A stretch of 64,000 bases of DNA from Halomonas icarae. GTDB lineage: Bacteria > Pseudomonadota > Gammaproteobacteria > Pseudomonadales > Halomonadaceae. The stretch spans positions 1,337,666 through 1,401,665 of the forward strand of contig NZ_WUTS01000001.1 of assembly GCF_009901955.1 (NCBI RefSeq). Direction: 5' to 3'. Numbering within the stretch: position 1 is the first letter of the stretch; the number at the start of each line of letters is the position of its first letter. This document shows positions 25,444-34,648 of the stretch, piece by piece. Position numbers and translations under genes: made by a program. Under the pieces are notes generated by a model that worked only from the letters and a program-made list of their open reading frames with translations, ran no database searches and was not told where the DNA came from.

Positions 25444-26161
25444 CGAAGGTATCCGGGAAGGTGAGGGGCAGGCGGGGGGCACGGGGCGGCTGTCCGGCGT
25501 AACGCTCCAGCAGCGAGGCGGGGGCCGCCCAGCGCCCATGGCCACCGGTCAGTATCAGCACGTCGTCGGCCAGGCGCGAGAGCTGTTCCAGATCGTGGAG
25601 TACCACCACGATGGTGGCGCCATCCCGGGCCATGTCGCGCAGCACGTCCATCAGCACGTCCACCGTCTCGATATCGACGTTGGCGAAGGGCTCGTCGAGC
25701 AGCAGCAGCTCGGCCTCCTGCATCAGGGTGCGGCCGATCAGGGCGCGCTGACGCTGGCCGCCGGAGAGCTCACCCAGCTGGCGATGGGCCAGGTGCGAGA
25801 TGCCCAGGCGCGCCATGATCTCGCGGCCGCGGCGGTAGTGGGCCGCACAGTACCCCTTGAGGGCGCCATGGCTGGGCCAGCTGCCGGTCATGATCAGCTC
25901 TTCCACGCTCATCGGGAAGGTGAGATCCAGGGCGAGCTGCTGGGGCAGCCAGGCGCGACGCTCCTTGGGCACCTGGTAGGCCACCCGGCCGGAGATCGGT
26001 CGCAGCATGCCCATGATGGCGCTGATCAGGGTGCTCTTGCCGGCCCCGTTGGTACCCATCAGGGCGGTGATGGCACCGTCCTGGAAGCGACCCTCCAGGT
26101 GCTCCAGCACGGTGCGCCCGCCACGGGCCAGGGTCAGATTCTCGAGCTGCAGGCGTGACAT
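25427..26161 (-). CDS. znuC: Zinc ABC transporter ATP-binding protein ZnuC
   Basis: A 244-residue ATPase: Walker A GTNGAGKST, Q-loop in AWLPQQLALD, signature LSGGQRQRALIGRTL, Walker B LLLLDEPFANVD, and switch His in VVLHDLEQL. It powers zinc import with ZnuB and ZnuA. The ATG overlaps the stop of the small upstream ORF by one base (TGATG). Confidence 0.92.
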   Translation of the reverse strand: MSRLQLENLTLARGGRTVLEHLEGRFQDGAITALMGTNGAGKSTLISAIMGMLRPISGRVAYQVPKERRAWLPQQLALDLTFPMSVEELIMTGSWPSHGALKGYCAAHYRRGREIMARLGISHLAHRQLGELSGGQRQRALIGRTLMQEAELLLLDEPFANVDIETVDVLMDVLRDMARDGATIVVVLHDLEQLSRLADDVLILTGGHGRWAAPASLLERYAGQPPRAPRLPLTFPDTFDAGTA

Positions 26162-26310
26162 CACACCCCCCAGCCGGCGGCCCAGGCCACCGCCAGCCAC
26201 AGGGCCACCAGCGGCAGTGCCGCCAGCAGCAGGCGGCGGGTGGCCGACAGCGACATCAGCGAGAAGTGGCAGGGGCCCTCCGGACGGTGCCGGTGTCTGC
26301 GGTGTGCCAT
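26161..26310 (-). CDS. Small His/Arg-rich single-helix protein at head of znu operon
   Basis: A 49-residue ORF: a basic, His-containing N-terminus (MAHRRHRHRPEGPCH) and one C-terminal hydrophobic helix (about 28-48). AGAGGA stands six bases before the ATG, and its stop overlaps the znuC start by one base, so it is most likely translated as the first gene of the Zur-controlled operon. No family recognised. It may be a leader, or a small membrane accessory of the zinc transporter. Confidence 0.6.
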   Translation of the reverse strand: MAHRRHRHRPEGPCHFSLMSLSATRRLLLAALPLVALWLAVAWAAGWGV

Positions 26311-26348
26311 GGGATCCTCTGGACAGTAGGCGGCGGAAAGCGGCAAAA

Positions 26349-26361
26349 GTTATAACATAAC
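26349..26361. promoter_or_regulatory. Zur-box-like palindrome
   Basis: GTTATAACATAAC is a perfect GTTAT-N3-ATAAC palindrome flanked by AAAA on both sides. It matches the core of gammaproteobacterial Zur sites and lies 38 bases before the first gene of the znu operon. Confidence 0.8.
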
Positions 26362-26442
26362 AAAATGCCGACTGACCAGTGCCTATATGCTGACGGGCCC
26401 TGCCTGAAGCGGTCGCCGCGCGGGCTTCGTAAGGAGTGGGCT

Positions 26443-27621
26443 CTACAGTCCCAGGGCGTGACGCATTACCGCGCGCTTGGCACCCTCCAGGCGCTCGGCC
26501 ACGGCCATGCCGGCGGCACCGGCGTGGCGCAGCGGGGCGGCGCCGGTGAAGACATGGTGGAAGGTCTCCATGGCGGCGATCATTGCCAGGGTCTGGGGGC
26601 GCCGCTCCCGGGCATAGCCGGTGAGTGGCGCCCGGCCGCCGGAGTCCTGCTGCGACCGGAAGGCAGTGATCACCCGCCGGCTCAACGCCTCGGCGTCCTG
26701 CATGCCCAGGTTGAGTCCCTGGCCGGCCAGCGGATGGATCACATGGGCGGCATCGCCCACCAGCGCCAGGCGCGGGCGCACATAGCGTTCGGCGTGGCGA
26801 CGCCGAATGGGGAAGCTGGCCCGCCCGAGCACCTCCTCCACGCCGCCCAGCCGAGCGGGAAACTCGTGCTCGATGGCCAGGCGCAGCGCCTCGTCATCCA
26901 GCGCCTCCCGGGCCAGGGTGGCCTCGGCAGTGTCGTACCAGATCAGCGAGGCGTGGTGACCGGGCAGCGGCAGCATCGCCTGGGGCCCCTGGGGAGCGAA
27001 GCGCTGCCAGCTGACATCCTGCTGGGGCAGCCGGGTACGCACGTTGGTGATCAGGGCGCGCTGGCCGTAGTCCTCGTCGCGGGTGGCGATGCCGGCCAGC
27101 TCCCGGGTGTGGGAGCCGGCGCCGTCGGCCCCCACCACCAGCCGCGTCGCCAGCAGGCGGCCGTCATCGAGCTCCAGCAGGCAGCGGTGCCCGCCGGGCA
27201 CCCAGGCTACCGGGCCGGCGTGGCAGAGCGTGGTGACGCCAGGCAGCTCGGCCAGGCGCTGCCACAGGGCGCGACGGATCACCCGGTTCTCGACGAAGAA
27301 GCCGAAGTCGGGCAGTTCGAGATCGACGGCACTGAAGCGGATATGGCGCTTCTCGGTCGCGTCGCTGGCCTCGATATGGCGGAAGGGGCAGCGCCGCGAC
27401 TCGGGAATGAAGGACCAGGCGCCGACCTCCTCCAGCAGGCGCCGGGAGGCGAGGTTGAGCGACGACACCCGCAGGTCGAAGGGGGCGTCATCGGGAATCG
27501 CCGCCGGTGGAGCGCCGCCCTCCACCAGCGCCACGCGCATGCCGGCCTGACCCAGCGCCGCCGCTACGGCCGCCCCGACCATGCCGCCGCCAACGATGAC
27601 CGCATCCAGGGTGTCGTCCAT
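26443..27621 (-). CDS. ubiF: UbiF/UbiH-family FAD-dependent hydroxylase
   Basis: A 392-residue flavoprotein monooxygenase of ubiquinone synthesis. It has the FAD motif VIVGGGMVGAAVA at residues 7-19, the DG motif VVGADGAGSHTRELAG, and the second FAD motif ALVGDAAHVIHPLAGQGLN. The stretches FDLRVSSLNLASRRLL and VENRVIRRALWQRL resemble UbiF (3-demethoxyubiquinol hydroxylase) more than UbiH or UbiI. The ATG at 27621 follows GAGAGG. It stands alone, so the exact ring position hydroxylated is an inference. Confidence 0.8.
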   Translation of the reverse strand: MDDTLDAVIVGGGMVGAAVAAALGQAGMRVALVEGGAPPAAIPDDAPFDLRVSSLNLASRRLLEEVGAWSFIPESRRCPFRHIEASDATEKRHIRFSAVDLELPDFGFFVENRVIRRALWQRLAELPGVTTLCHAGPVAWVPGGHRCLLELDDGRLLATRLVVGADGAGSHTRELAGIATRDEDYGQRALITNVRTRLPQQDVSWQRFAPQGPQAMLPLPGHHASLIWYDTAEATLAREALDDEALRLAIEHEFPARLGGVEEVLGRASFPIRRRHAERYVRPRLALVGDAAHVIHPLAGQGLNLGMQDAEALSRRVITAFRSQQDSGGRAPLTGYARERRPQTLAMIAAMETFHHVFTGAAPLRHAGAAGMAVAERLEGAKRAVMRHALGL

Positions 27622-27761
27622 GCCTCTCTCCACGTCACATTTTCCAGGGGGGCTACTTTCCAGGAGCTATTGTCGGGTGCTTGTCGCCAGCTGCCAAGCG
27701 AGTCCGCCTTCAGCTCAGGGCCAGTGCCGATCGCGTCACTCGTTCGGGGCCGCTATCGCCC

Positions 27762-28763
27762 TCACTCGAACTGCTCGGTGTCGACCTCGGCCTGCGGCCC
27801 TTCGGCATAGCGTGCGCCGGCGATACGCGGCGGGGCGAACAGCGCATCCAGGCGTGTTACGTCGTCGGCGCCCAGGGTCAGCTCCTCGGCGGCCAGGTTC
27901 TCGCGCAGATGGGCCACGCGGCGGGTGCCGGGGATGGGCAGGATGTCGTCGCCCTTGGCACGCAGCCAGGCCAGGGCGAGCTGGCCAGTGGTGGCTTCCC
28001 GCTCGTGGGCCAGGCGCTCGAGTTCGGTCAGCAATTCCAGGTTGCGAGTGAGGTTCTCGGTGGTGAAGCGGGGCATGCCGAGGCGTACATCGCCCTCGAC
28101 CAGACTCTCCCGCTCGCGGACCGACCCGGCGAGGAAGCCACGCCCCAGCGGGCTGAAGGCCACGAACAGGGTGTCGGCCTCGCGACACGCCTCGAGTACC
28201 GCGATCTCGGGATTGCGGGTCCATAGCGAGTACTCCGTCTGCACCGCTGCAATGGGGTGCTCGGCGCGCGCCCGACGCAGGGTGGCCGCGGATACCTCGG
28301 AGAGGCCGATGGCGCCGATCTTGCCTTCCTCCACCAGTCGACCCAGCTCGCCCACGCTCTCCTCGATGGGCACCCCCTGGTCCCAGCGATGCAGGTAGTA
28401 GAGATCGAGGTGGTCGGTCTGCAGGCGCTCGAGGCTCGCCTCGCACTGGCGGCGCAGGGTGGTCGGTCGGCCATCGATCACCTTACGGCCCAGCTCGGGG
28501 TCGATGGCCATGCCGCACTTGCTGGCCAGCAGTATCTCGTCACGCTTGCCGGCGAGCGCCCTGCCTACCAGGCGCTCGTTGGCGGTGGCGCCATACAGGG
28601 TGGCGGTGTCGAAGTGGCGATAGCCCATCTCGAAGGCTTCCTCCAGGGCGTGTAGCCCCTCGGTCTCCGAGAGCGAGTGACCGTAGCCGTGGGAGAGGTT
28701 CATGCAGCCCAGGCCGATGGCGGGGGAGGCGACGGCCTTGAGGCGGGCGGTCACGGGGTTCAT
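27762..28763 (-). CDS. Aldo/keto reductase
   Basis: A 333-residue NADPH-dependent TIM-barrel oxidoreductase with all four catalytic residues: Asp52 (FDTATLYG), Tyr57, Lys82 (LASKCGM) and His125 (LYYLHRWDQG). The NADP-binding end is LPIPGTRRVAHLREN. It is most like the YajO/YghZ or IolS group. The ATG at 28763 has an AAGGAG site. Single gene, divergent from the beta-barrel gene; substrate unknown. Confidence 0.92.
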   Translation of the reverse strand: MNPVTARLKAVASPAIGLGCMNLSHGYGHSLSETEGLHALEEAFEMGYRHFDTATLYGATANERLVGRALAGKRDEILLASKCGMAIDPELGRKVIDGRPTTLRRQCEASLERLQTDHLDLYYLHRWDQGVPIEESVGELGRLVEEGKIGAIGLSEVSAATLRRARAEHPIAAVQTEYSLWTRNPEIAVLEACREADTLFVAFSPLGRGFLAGSVRERESLVEGDVRLGMPRFTTENLTRNLELLTELERLAHEREATTGQLALAWLRAKGDDILPIPGTRRVAHLRENLAAEELTLGADDVTRLDALFAPPRIAGARYAEGPQAEVDTEQFE

Positions 28764-28980
28764 ACGATCTCCTTTCACGTTGGCTCCTTCACGTTGGGTG
28801 GCACGGAGGGCGTCGAGTCTTCGGTTCCGTTGGCCGGATCCGGGGCCGAGAATATCAGGTTGTGTCGATATCGTTGGGGGCTTCGCGCCAGGACCAGGGC
28901 GTCATCCTGTGAGATGACTAGGGCTCGGCTCGCGCCTCGGGTAGACTGCCCAACCTTTTTTCGATCACAGGTAGAGCCTT

Positions 28981-29532
28981 ATGACACGGACAGTCTTTTC
29001 CCGCACGCTGCTCACCGCTGGCCTGGCGGCCGGCTTGACGATGGCGGCCGGTAACGCCGCGGCCACCGGCAGCACCGGCCCCTACCTCGGCGTCGGTCTC
29101 GGGCAGCTTGGCGGCGGGGGTGCCTTCGACGACGATGCCGAGCACTGGAAGCTCACCGCCGGCTACAACCTTGGCTGGCTACCGTTCCTCGATCTGGGCG
29201 CCGAGCTGGCCTATGCCAACGGCGGCAAGCTCGACGGTCGGGTCGACGGCCGCAATGCCACCCTCGAGGTGGAAAGCTTCCAGGCGATGGCGGTGGCCGG
29301 GCTGAGTTTCGGCCCGCTGGGCCTCTTCGCCAAGGCCGGTATGGCCGACTGGGATGCCGAGCAGCGCGGTCGCGGCGTGAATCGCAACCACTCGGGCACC
29401 GATCCGATCTACGGCCTGGGGGTACGTGCCGGCCTGTTCGGCCTGAGTGGCCGGCTGGAGTACGAATACCTCGACACCGACGGGATCGAGGCCCTGGACA
29501 TGGTCACCACCAGCGTGGTTTATACCTTCTAG
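28981..29532 (+). CDS. Outer-membrane beta-barrel protein
   Basis: A 183-residue protein with a signal peptide ending in AAGNAAA and alternating strands suited to an eight-stranded barrel of the OmpA/OmpW-like type. It ends in Phe (VVTSVVYTF-like terminus), the signal for barrel assembly. It starts at ATG 28981. No ligand or partner is evident; divergent from the aldo/keto reductase gene. Confidence 0.82.
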   Translation: MTRTVFSRTLLTAGLAAGLTMAAGNAAATGSTGPYLGVGLGQLGGGGAFDDDAEHWKLTAGYNLGWLPFLDLGAELAYANGGKLDGRVDGRNATLEVESFQAMAVAGLSFGPLGLFAKAGMADWDAEQRGRGVNRNHSGTDPIYGLGVRAGLFGLSGRLEYEYLDTDGIEALDMVTTSVVYTF

Positions 29533-29621
29533 GGGCGTGGCGGCCTAGGGCGCCGCGCCTGAGTCGACGGCGGGGCGACCCGCCGGTGCACCACGTCATC
29601 AAGGATCTCGGAGCGCCAGGC

Positions 29622-30851
29622 ATGGCCAAGCCCTTTCTACTCCTACCGCGCTACCGCGTGCTGCTGGCCGGGCTGTTCAGCCAGCTGCTGTGTGTGGGCG
29701 TGGCGCGTTTCGCCTATACCCCGCTGCTGCCGGTGATGCAGCAGCAGACCTGGCTGAGTGACGCCCAGGGGGGCTGGCTGGCCGCCCTCAACTACGCCGG
29801 CTATATGCTCGGGGCACTGGCAGCGGCCTCCATCGGCAGCATCCGGCTCAAGGATACGCTCTACCGCCTCACCCTGGTGCTGGCGCTGCTCTCCACCGCC
29901 GGCATGGCGCTGGCCGACAGCTTCTGGCTATGGGCGACGATGCGCCTGGTGGCCGGCTTCTCCAGCAGCGGCGCCATGCTGCTCGCCTCGGGACTGATCC
30001 TGCACTGGTTGATCAGCCACCGGCAGCGCGGTGAGCTTGGTATTCACTTCGCCGGGGTCGGCCTGGGCATGCTGCTGGCGGCCCTGGCGGTCGAGCTGAT
30101 GCTGCGGCTATCGTTCGACTGGCAGGCTCAGTGGTGGGGCTTCGCCGCCCTGGCCGTGGCGCTGCTGATTCCCGCCTGGTGCTGGCTGCCGAGACCCGCG
30201 AAGCCGGCACCGGGCAGCGGGGGAGAGCAGCGCCCGGCCCAGCCGCCCAGCCGTACTTTCATGCGGCTGATGCTGGCCGCCTACTTCTGTGCCGGCTACG
30301 GCTATGTGATCAGCGCGACCTTTATCGTCGCCATCGTCGAGCGCGAGCCGCTGCTGGCCGGGGCCGGCAACTGGACCTTCGCCCTGGTGGGCCTGGCGGC
30401 GGCGCCGGCGGTCATGCTGTGGGATCTGATCGCGCGTTGGATCGGCTATCTCGGCGCGCTGATCGCCGCCATGGGCCTGCAGGTGGTGGGGATCGTGCTG
30501 CCGGCGGTGACCGACAGCCTGGCGGGGGTGCTGGCGAGTGCGGTGCTCTACGGCGGCACCTTCCTGGGCTGTGTCAGCCTGGTGCTGACCATGGCCGGCC
30601 GGCTCTACCCCCAGAGCCCGGCGCGCATGATGGGGCGCATGACCCTGGCCTATGGTGCGGCCCAGATCATCGCCCCGGCGCTGACCGGCATGCTGGCCGA
30701 GGCCACCGGCCACTACGATATCGGGCTGTGGCTGGCCGGTGGCTTCGTGGCGCTGGGTGCCGTGCTGCTGGTGTGGCTGCGCGGGGTGGACCAGACCGCC
30801 CAACGGCTGGATGCCGAGGCCAGGGCGCCCGCCCAGGGCGAGCGTACATAA
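29622..30851 (+). CDS. YbfB/YjiJ-family MFS transporter
   Basis: A 409-residue major facilitator with twelve predicted helices. The opening (LLCVGVARFAYTPLLPVMQQ) and the paired blocks of six helices are those of the YbfB/YjiJ group. The ATG at 29622 follows GGAG with eight-base spacing. Substrate unknown. The 88-base gap to the barrel gene makes cotranscription possible. A REP-like hairpin follows. Confidence 0.87.
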   Translation: MAKPFLLLPRYRVLLAGLFSQLLCVGVARFAYTPLLPVMQQQTWLSDAQGGWLAALNYAGYMLGALAAASIGSIRLKDTLYRLTLVLALLSTAGMALADSFWLWATMRLVAGFSSSGAMLLASGLILHWLISHRQRGELGIHFAGVGLGMLLAALAVELMLRLSFDWQAQWWGFAALAVALLIPAWCWLPRPAKPAPGSGGEQRPAQPPSRTFMRLMLAAYFCAGYGYVISATFIVAIVEREPLLAGAGNWTFALVGLAAAPAVMLWDLIARWIGYLGALIAAMGLQVVGIVLPAVTDSLAGVLASAVLYGGTFLGCVSLVLTMAGRLYPQSPARMMGRMTLAYGAAQIIAPALTGMLAEATGHYDIGLWLAGGFVALGAVLLVWLRGVDQTAQRLDAEARAPAQGERT

Positions 30852-30888
30852 ACCAACTCTTATCCCCGAACTGGCTGTCTGAGCAGGA

Positions 30889-30968
30889 AGGGACAGTCCC
30901 CGGCCGGGCCAGCGGGGCGGTCTCTGTGCTCTTGGCCAGCAACGGTACCACCGGCGGGGACTGTCCCT
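30889..30968. repeat. REP-like hairpin element
   Basis: An 80-base element bounded by perfect 14-base inverted ends, AGGGACAGTCCCCG and its complement, with further GC-rich pairing inside. Sequences ending in GGGGACTGTCCCT are common in proteobacteria, often near REP-associated transposases; no transposase is present here. It could also act as terminator for the MFS gene. Confidence 0.75.
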
Positions 30969-31023
30969 GGAGGCTAGTGGCAACAAACACCGGATGAACG
31001 AATTGGGTTAACAGTTAACAGCA

Positions 31024-32805
31024 ATGCACACCAGGAACGAGTTTCACCAAGAGATTCAGGCCCTTCTGGCGCCCCTTTCCGCGGAACAGCTGCGCACGGT
31101 GATCCAGCGCTGGGCCGAGGAGACACACCCCAGCCAGCGCCAGGCGTTTGTCGAGCGCCTGCGCCACCACTGCCTGGTCGATGAGGCCGGCTCCGCCAGC
31201 GTCGATCGTGACGGCCTGTCGTCACGCTTGGCCGCGATGCAGGCCCGGCTGGATGCCATCGCCGAGGTCGAGCCGGAGTGGGGCGATATCGATGATGAGG
31301 AGGGCTGCGGTCCGTTCGAGCCGGTGATGGCCGATCTGTTCGATCTTCTGGAGGCGGCAGGGGCGTTGCTGCACGACGCGGATCCCCAGTCTGCTCGAGA
31401 GACCTATGAGGCGATCTGGGAGATGGTGGATATCGAGAACGACTATGGCCACTCTCCCAACCTGGAGGAGGTCGATCACGCTATCACCCGTGAGCATGTG
31501 GCGCGCTATCTGCGGGCGACCTATCTGGCCACGGCGCCTGAGCATCGGGTTGAGGCGCTGCTGGAGGCGGCCAGCGGGGTTGGGCTTTCCGGGAGCGTGT
31601 CGGCGTTCACGGTGCACTACTGTTCGCTCCGGGAGATCGCGGGTGCGGCGCCGCCGCCGCTGCCCTCCTGGGAGGAGTTCGAGGATCGACTGGTGAGCAG
31701 CTTGCAATCTCCCCGATCCATACTCGAGCTGGCATGGCTGCGCGAGGCTCTCGCCAGCCGTCAGGGCCTGGAGGGCATTGCCACCATGGCCAGGCGGACG
31801 GGGGCGGAAATCCCGCGGCTGTGGCTCGATTGGGTGGGTGGAGCCATTAGAGAGGGTGATCTGCCAGAGGCAGCGGTGGCCTGGCAGGCGGCGCAGGGGC
31901 TCTTTTCGCGTGGAGCCGGGATCTGGCACGAGTTTGCCACCTGCTTTCAGGAGGATCCGCGCTGGCTCGAGCTACCCGAAGCGGCAGCCATCGCCTTCGA
32001 GGCCCTGTTGGCCAACCCGGGGCCGCGGTGGCTGCTGGCCCTGCATGATGCCAGTCCGGAAGGGAGCGTGCGTTATCGTCGGATCAGCGAGGCGGCAGCC
32101 TGGTTGGGGGCGGTGGCCCAGAAGGGCCGAGTCGACGAGGGCGGTATCAGCAGCGCGCCGGAAGCAAACGCGGATCCCCGGAGGGAACGCCTGGTCAGCA
32201 TGGACAGGTGGTTGGTGCGGCCCGCGTCCTTTGCCCCGTGGGGGGCCATCGCCGTGCTGGCCTGGTGTCTGATCGGCGAGGTGCAGCAGGCCCAGGCGGC
32301 ACTGCCCTCCCGGCCGGATAGCCTGGGTTGGTCGCTGGGCGACAGCCCGAGCCAGGCGCTGTTCGCCTGTCTGCCAACGCTGCTGACTGCGCTGCCCGTT
32401 CAGGAGATCGGCTCGGCGTCTCACGCCATGTGGCAACGGCTGGTGGCTTCACGTCCTGGCGACAACGATGCCGTCATGGCGGATCGCCTGAACCAGGCCA
32501 TGCGGCTGGCGATTCAGCAGTCGCCGCTTTCGCCAGAGGAGGGCAAGTCCTGGCTGCTCTGGTGTTGCGAGACGGCAGCCGAGCGGTGTCATTCGATCGT
32601 TTCCGGTCAGCATCGCAAGGCCTATCCCAGGGCGGCCGCCTGCGTGGCGCTATGCCAGGAAACGGCTGTTGCCATGAGGCGGCCGGCGCTGGGAGAGAAC
32701 CTGGTTCGAGAGGTGAGGCAGCGCTATCCGCGGCATTCCGCCTTCCAGCGCGCTATCGATGAAGCCCTTGCTGTAGGTCGCAAGGACTTCGAGGTGGGGC
32801 GTTAA
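31024..32805 (+). CDS. Large hypothetical protein (593 aa)
   Basis: Not recognised. The 593-residue product has no signal peptide. It is rich in Trp, Leu and Ala and looks mostly alpha-helical, with several Trp-containing helical stretches (AWLREALASRQGLEG, LWLDWVGGAIREGDLPEAA) that suggest a repeat-helix scaffold. A strongly acidic patch, EVEPEWGDIDDEEGCG, is near residue 80. Codon use is like the neighbours but somewhat richer in A/T third positions. It sits alone after a REP-like hairpin and ends four bases into the convergent molbindin gene. Confidence 0.7.
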   Translation: MHTRNEFHQEIQALLAPLSAEQLRTVIQRWAEETHPSQRQAFVERLRHHCLVDEAGSASVDRDGLSSRLAAMQARLDAIAEVEPEWGDIDDEEGCGPFEPVMADLFDLLEAAGALLHDADPQSARETYEAIWEMVDIENDYGHSPNLEEVDHAITREHVARYLRATYLATAPEHRVEALLEAASGVGLSGSVSAFTVHYCSLREIAGAAPPPLPSWEEFEDRLVSSLQSPRSILELAWLREALASRQGLEGIATMARRTGAEIPRLWLDWVGGAIREGDLPEAAVAWQAAQGLFSRGAGIWHEFATCFQEDPRWLELPEAAAIAFEALLANPGPRWLLALHDASPEGSVRYRRISEAAAWLGAVAQKGRVDEGGISSAPEANADPRRERLVSMDRWLVRPASFAPWGAIAVLAWCLIGEVQQAQAALPSRPDSLGWSLGDSPSQALFACLPTLLTALPVQEIGSASHAMWQRLVASRPGDNDAVMADRLNQAMRLAIQQSPLSPEEGKSWLLWCCETAAERCHSIVSGQHRKAYPRAAACVALCQETAVAMRRPALGENLVREVRQRYPRHSAFQRAIDEALAVGRKDFEVGR

Positions 32806-33011
32806 TCGATGCCGAGCATCACATCCGAGGCCTTGATGATCACCTGAACCTCGCTGCCCACGGCAACGCCGAGCTCCTCGATGGCGTCGCTGGTGATCAT
32901 CGACTTGATGGTGTTGCCGCCGCCGATGTCGACGCGGACCTGGCTGTTCACCGGGCCTTCCTTCACTTCCAGCACGGTGCCCTTGATCACGTTGCGTGCA
33001 CTAATCTTCAT
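32802..33011 (-). CDS. Molbindin (Mop/TOBE-domain molybdate-binding protein)
   Basis: A 69-residue single TOBE domain. The starting motif MKISARNVIKGTVLEVKEG and VGSEVQVIIKASDVML are typical of Mop-type molbindins, cytoplasmic oligomers that store molybdate or tungstate. It lies 33 bases after the MOT1-like transporter gene in the same orientation, which supports a joint role in molybdate uptake and buffering. Confidence 0.93.
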   Translation of the reverse strand: MKISARNVIKGTVLEVKEGPVNSQVRVDIGGGNTIKSMITSDAIEELGVAVGSEVQVIIKASDVMLGID

Positions 33012-33044
33012 CCCTGTTCTCCTGATCGCGGGGTGGGTGAGGCG

Positions 33045-34193
33045 TCAGCCTCGGTCGTGGGGCGTGCCGCGGGCGCGCCTGCGCACAAGATGCCGACGCA
33101 GCTGCTCGCTGGCAAGGCCCGCCGCCAGTCCCACCAGCGCGCTGCCGAACAGCGTGGCCACCGCGGTGACCGCGATCACCGGGCGACAGTCGGGCCGGGC
33201 GTCGAAGAGACGCTTGCCCAGCATCAGCTCCACCCCGGCGAAGGCCAGCAGGGCGCCCACTACCGGCGTGGGAATTGCCGCCAGCCAGCCGATCACGGTG
33301 TCGCCGTGCAGCGCGGCCGCAGCGCAGGCGATTGCCATGGTCAGCGGTGCGATCAGGCTACGGGCGCCGAAGCGGTAGTGGGCGGCCATGCCGCCTGCGC
33401 CGTGGCACATTGGCATGGCCCCCAGCGGCGTCAGCACCAGGTTGAGCAGCCCGCTGGAGGCCGCCAGGCGACGTTCGCTGATGCGCGGCGCGGCGGCCGG
33501 AAACAGCGAGCGCGACACGGCGGTGGCCACCACCACGGCATTAAGCAGTGTCAGCGGCAGCTGGGCCAGGAGCCCGCCCGCCACCGATGAGAGTGAGATG
33601 CCTTCGCCCGCCGGCGTCGAATGCCCCGCCTCAGGCAGCATATCGGCCGGCGCCAGCCAGATGGCGACGATGACCACGACCAGCGCCCAGGGGCCCCTCG
33701 GCCAACGCCAGGAGAGGCCCAGGGCGGCCACGGCCGGCAGTGCCAGCCACCAGCCTGCGGCCATCATCTCGAACGCGAGTGCCATCAGCATCAGCCCCAG
33801 GCCGGCCTGCAGGCCGACCGTCACGGACTGCGGCAGCGCCCGGGCCGCACGGCCAAGATAGGGAGTGGCGGCCAGCGCCAGCAGGACCAGGCCAAGCGTG
33901 GTACCGGCCAGGGCCGTTTCACCGGCGGTGAGGCCGCCGACGAGGATCATCGCCCCCAACGCCTTCATCGGCTGCACGGCGATGGGCGCGCGGTAGAGCA
34001 GAGCCACCAGCAGATAGCCGATGGCGAGGCCGACAAACACCGGTCGCGGCGACAGCACGCCCAGAGCAGTCGCGGCGATCACATAGGGCAGCAGCGTGCC
34101 CAGGTCGCCGAAGGCGCCGGAAACGTCGCCGCTCAGCGCCGCCAGGGCCTGCCGGCGAGGTCGCCATGGGGAAAAGGAAGACATACCCTCCAC
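33045..34193 (-). CDS. MOT1-type sulphate/molybdate transporter
   Basis: A 382-residue membrane protein with about ten to twelve helices. It carries the two MOT1 signatures: GDVSGAFGDLGTLLPYV near the N-terminus, and MPMCHGAGGMAAHYRFGARS in the second half; PIAVQPMKALG is also typical. The MOT1 family includes high-affinity molybdate carriers. GTG 34193 has an AAGG site seven bases upstream; ATG 34184 has GGAGG too close, so GTG is preferred. A molbindin gene follows. Confidence 0.88.
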   Translation of the reverse strand: MEGMSSFSPWRPRRQALAALSGDVSGAFGDLGTLLPYVIAATALGVLSPRPVFVGLAIGYLLVALLYRAPIAVQPMKALGAMILVGGLTAGETALAGTTLGLVLLALAATPYLGRAARALPQSVTVGLQAGLGLMLMALAFEMMAAGWWLALPAVAALGLSWRWPRGPWALVVVIVAIWLAPADMLPEAGHSTPAGEGISLSSVAGGLLAQLPLTLLNAVVVATAVSRSLFPAAAPRISERRLAASSGLLNLVLTPLGAMPMCHGAGGMAAHYRFGARSLIAPLTMAIACAAAALHGDTVIGWLAAIPTPVVGALLAFAGVELMLGKRLFDARPDCRPVIAVTAVATLFGSALVGLAAGLASEQLRRHLVRRRARGTPHDRG

Positions 34194-34306
34194 TGTAGCG
34201 CCTTGGCGCAGGAACCGAACTCAGGCGGCCTGTTCGCTATCGCCGTCGCCATATCAGTTGCCACAGTAATCACCACAGCAATCACCACCCCAGGAGTGAC
34301 CCGACC

Positions 34307-34648
34307 ATGGCTGAACGCGTGATCCTGACCACCTCATCGCACCTCGAGGGCTACCGAGTCACCGAGCATATCGACATCGTCTCCGCCGAATGTGTGTTCG
34401 GCATGAACGTTCTCAAGGACATGTTCGCCGGCTTCCGCGACTTCTTCGGCGGGCGCAACAAGTCGTCCCAGAACGCGCTGCGCGATGCCAGAAAGACCTG
34501 CCTGGACGAGCTGCGAAAGGAGGCGGAATCCGTGGGCGCCAATGCGGTCATCGGCATCGACCTCGATTACAGCGAGATCTCCGGCGGCGGCAAGTCGATG
34601 CTGTTTCTGGTGGCGACCGGCACCGCGGTGAAGGTCGCTAGGGGGTGA
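34307..34648 (+). CDS. YbjQ/UPF0145-family protein
   Basis: A 113-residue cytoplasmic protein of the YbjQ family, a decameric or pentameric putative heavy-metal-binding fold. Motifs are [24 protein letters not shown] and [21 protein letters not shown] precedes the ATG. Function unclear in all organisms. It ends overlapping a nuclease-gene remnant on the other strand. Confidence 0.92.
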   Translation: MAERVILTTSSHLEGYRVTEHIDIVSAECVFGMNVLKDMFAGFRDFFGGRNKSSQNALRDARKTCLDELRKEAESVGANAVIGIDLDYSEISGGGKSMLFLVATGTAVKVARG

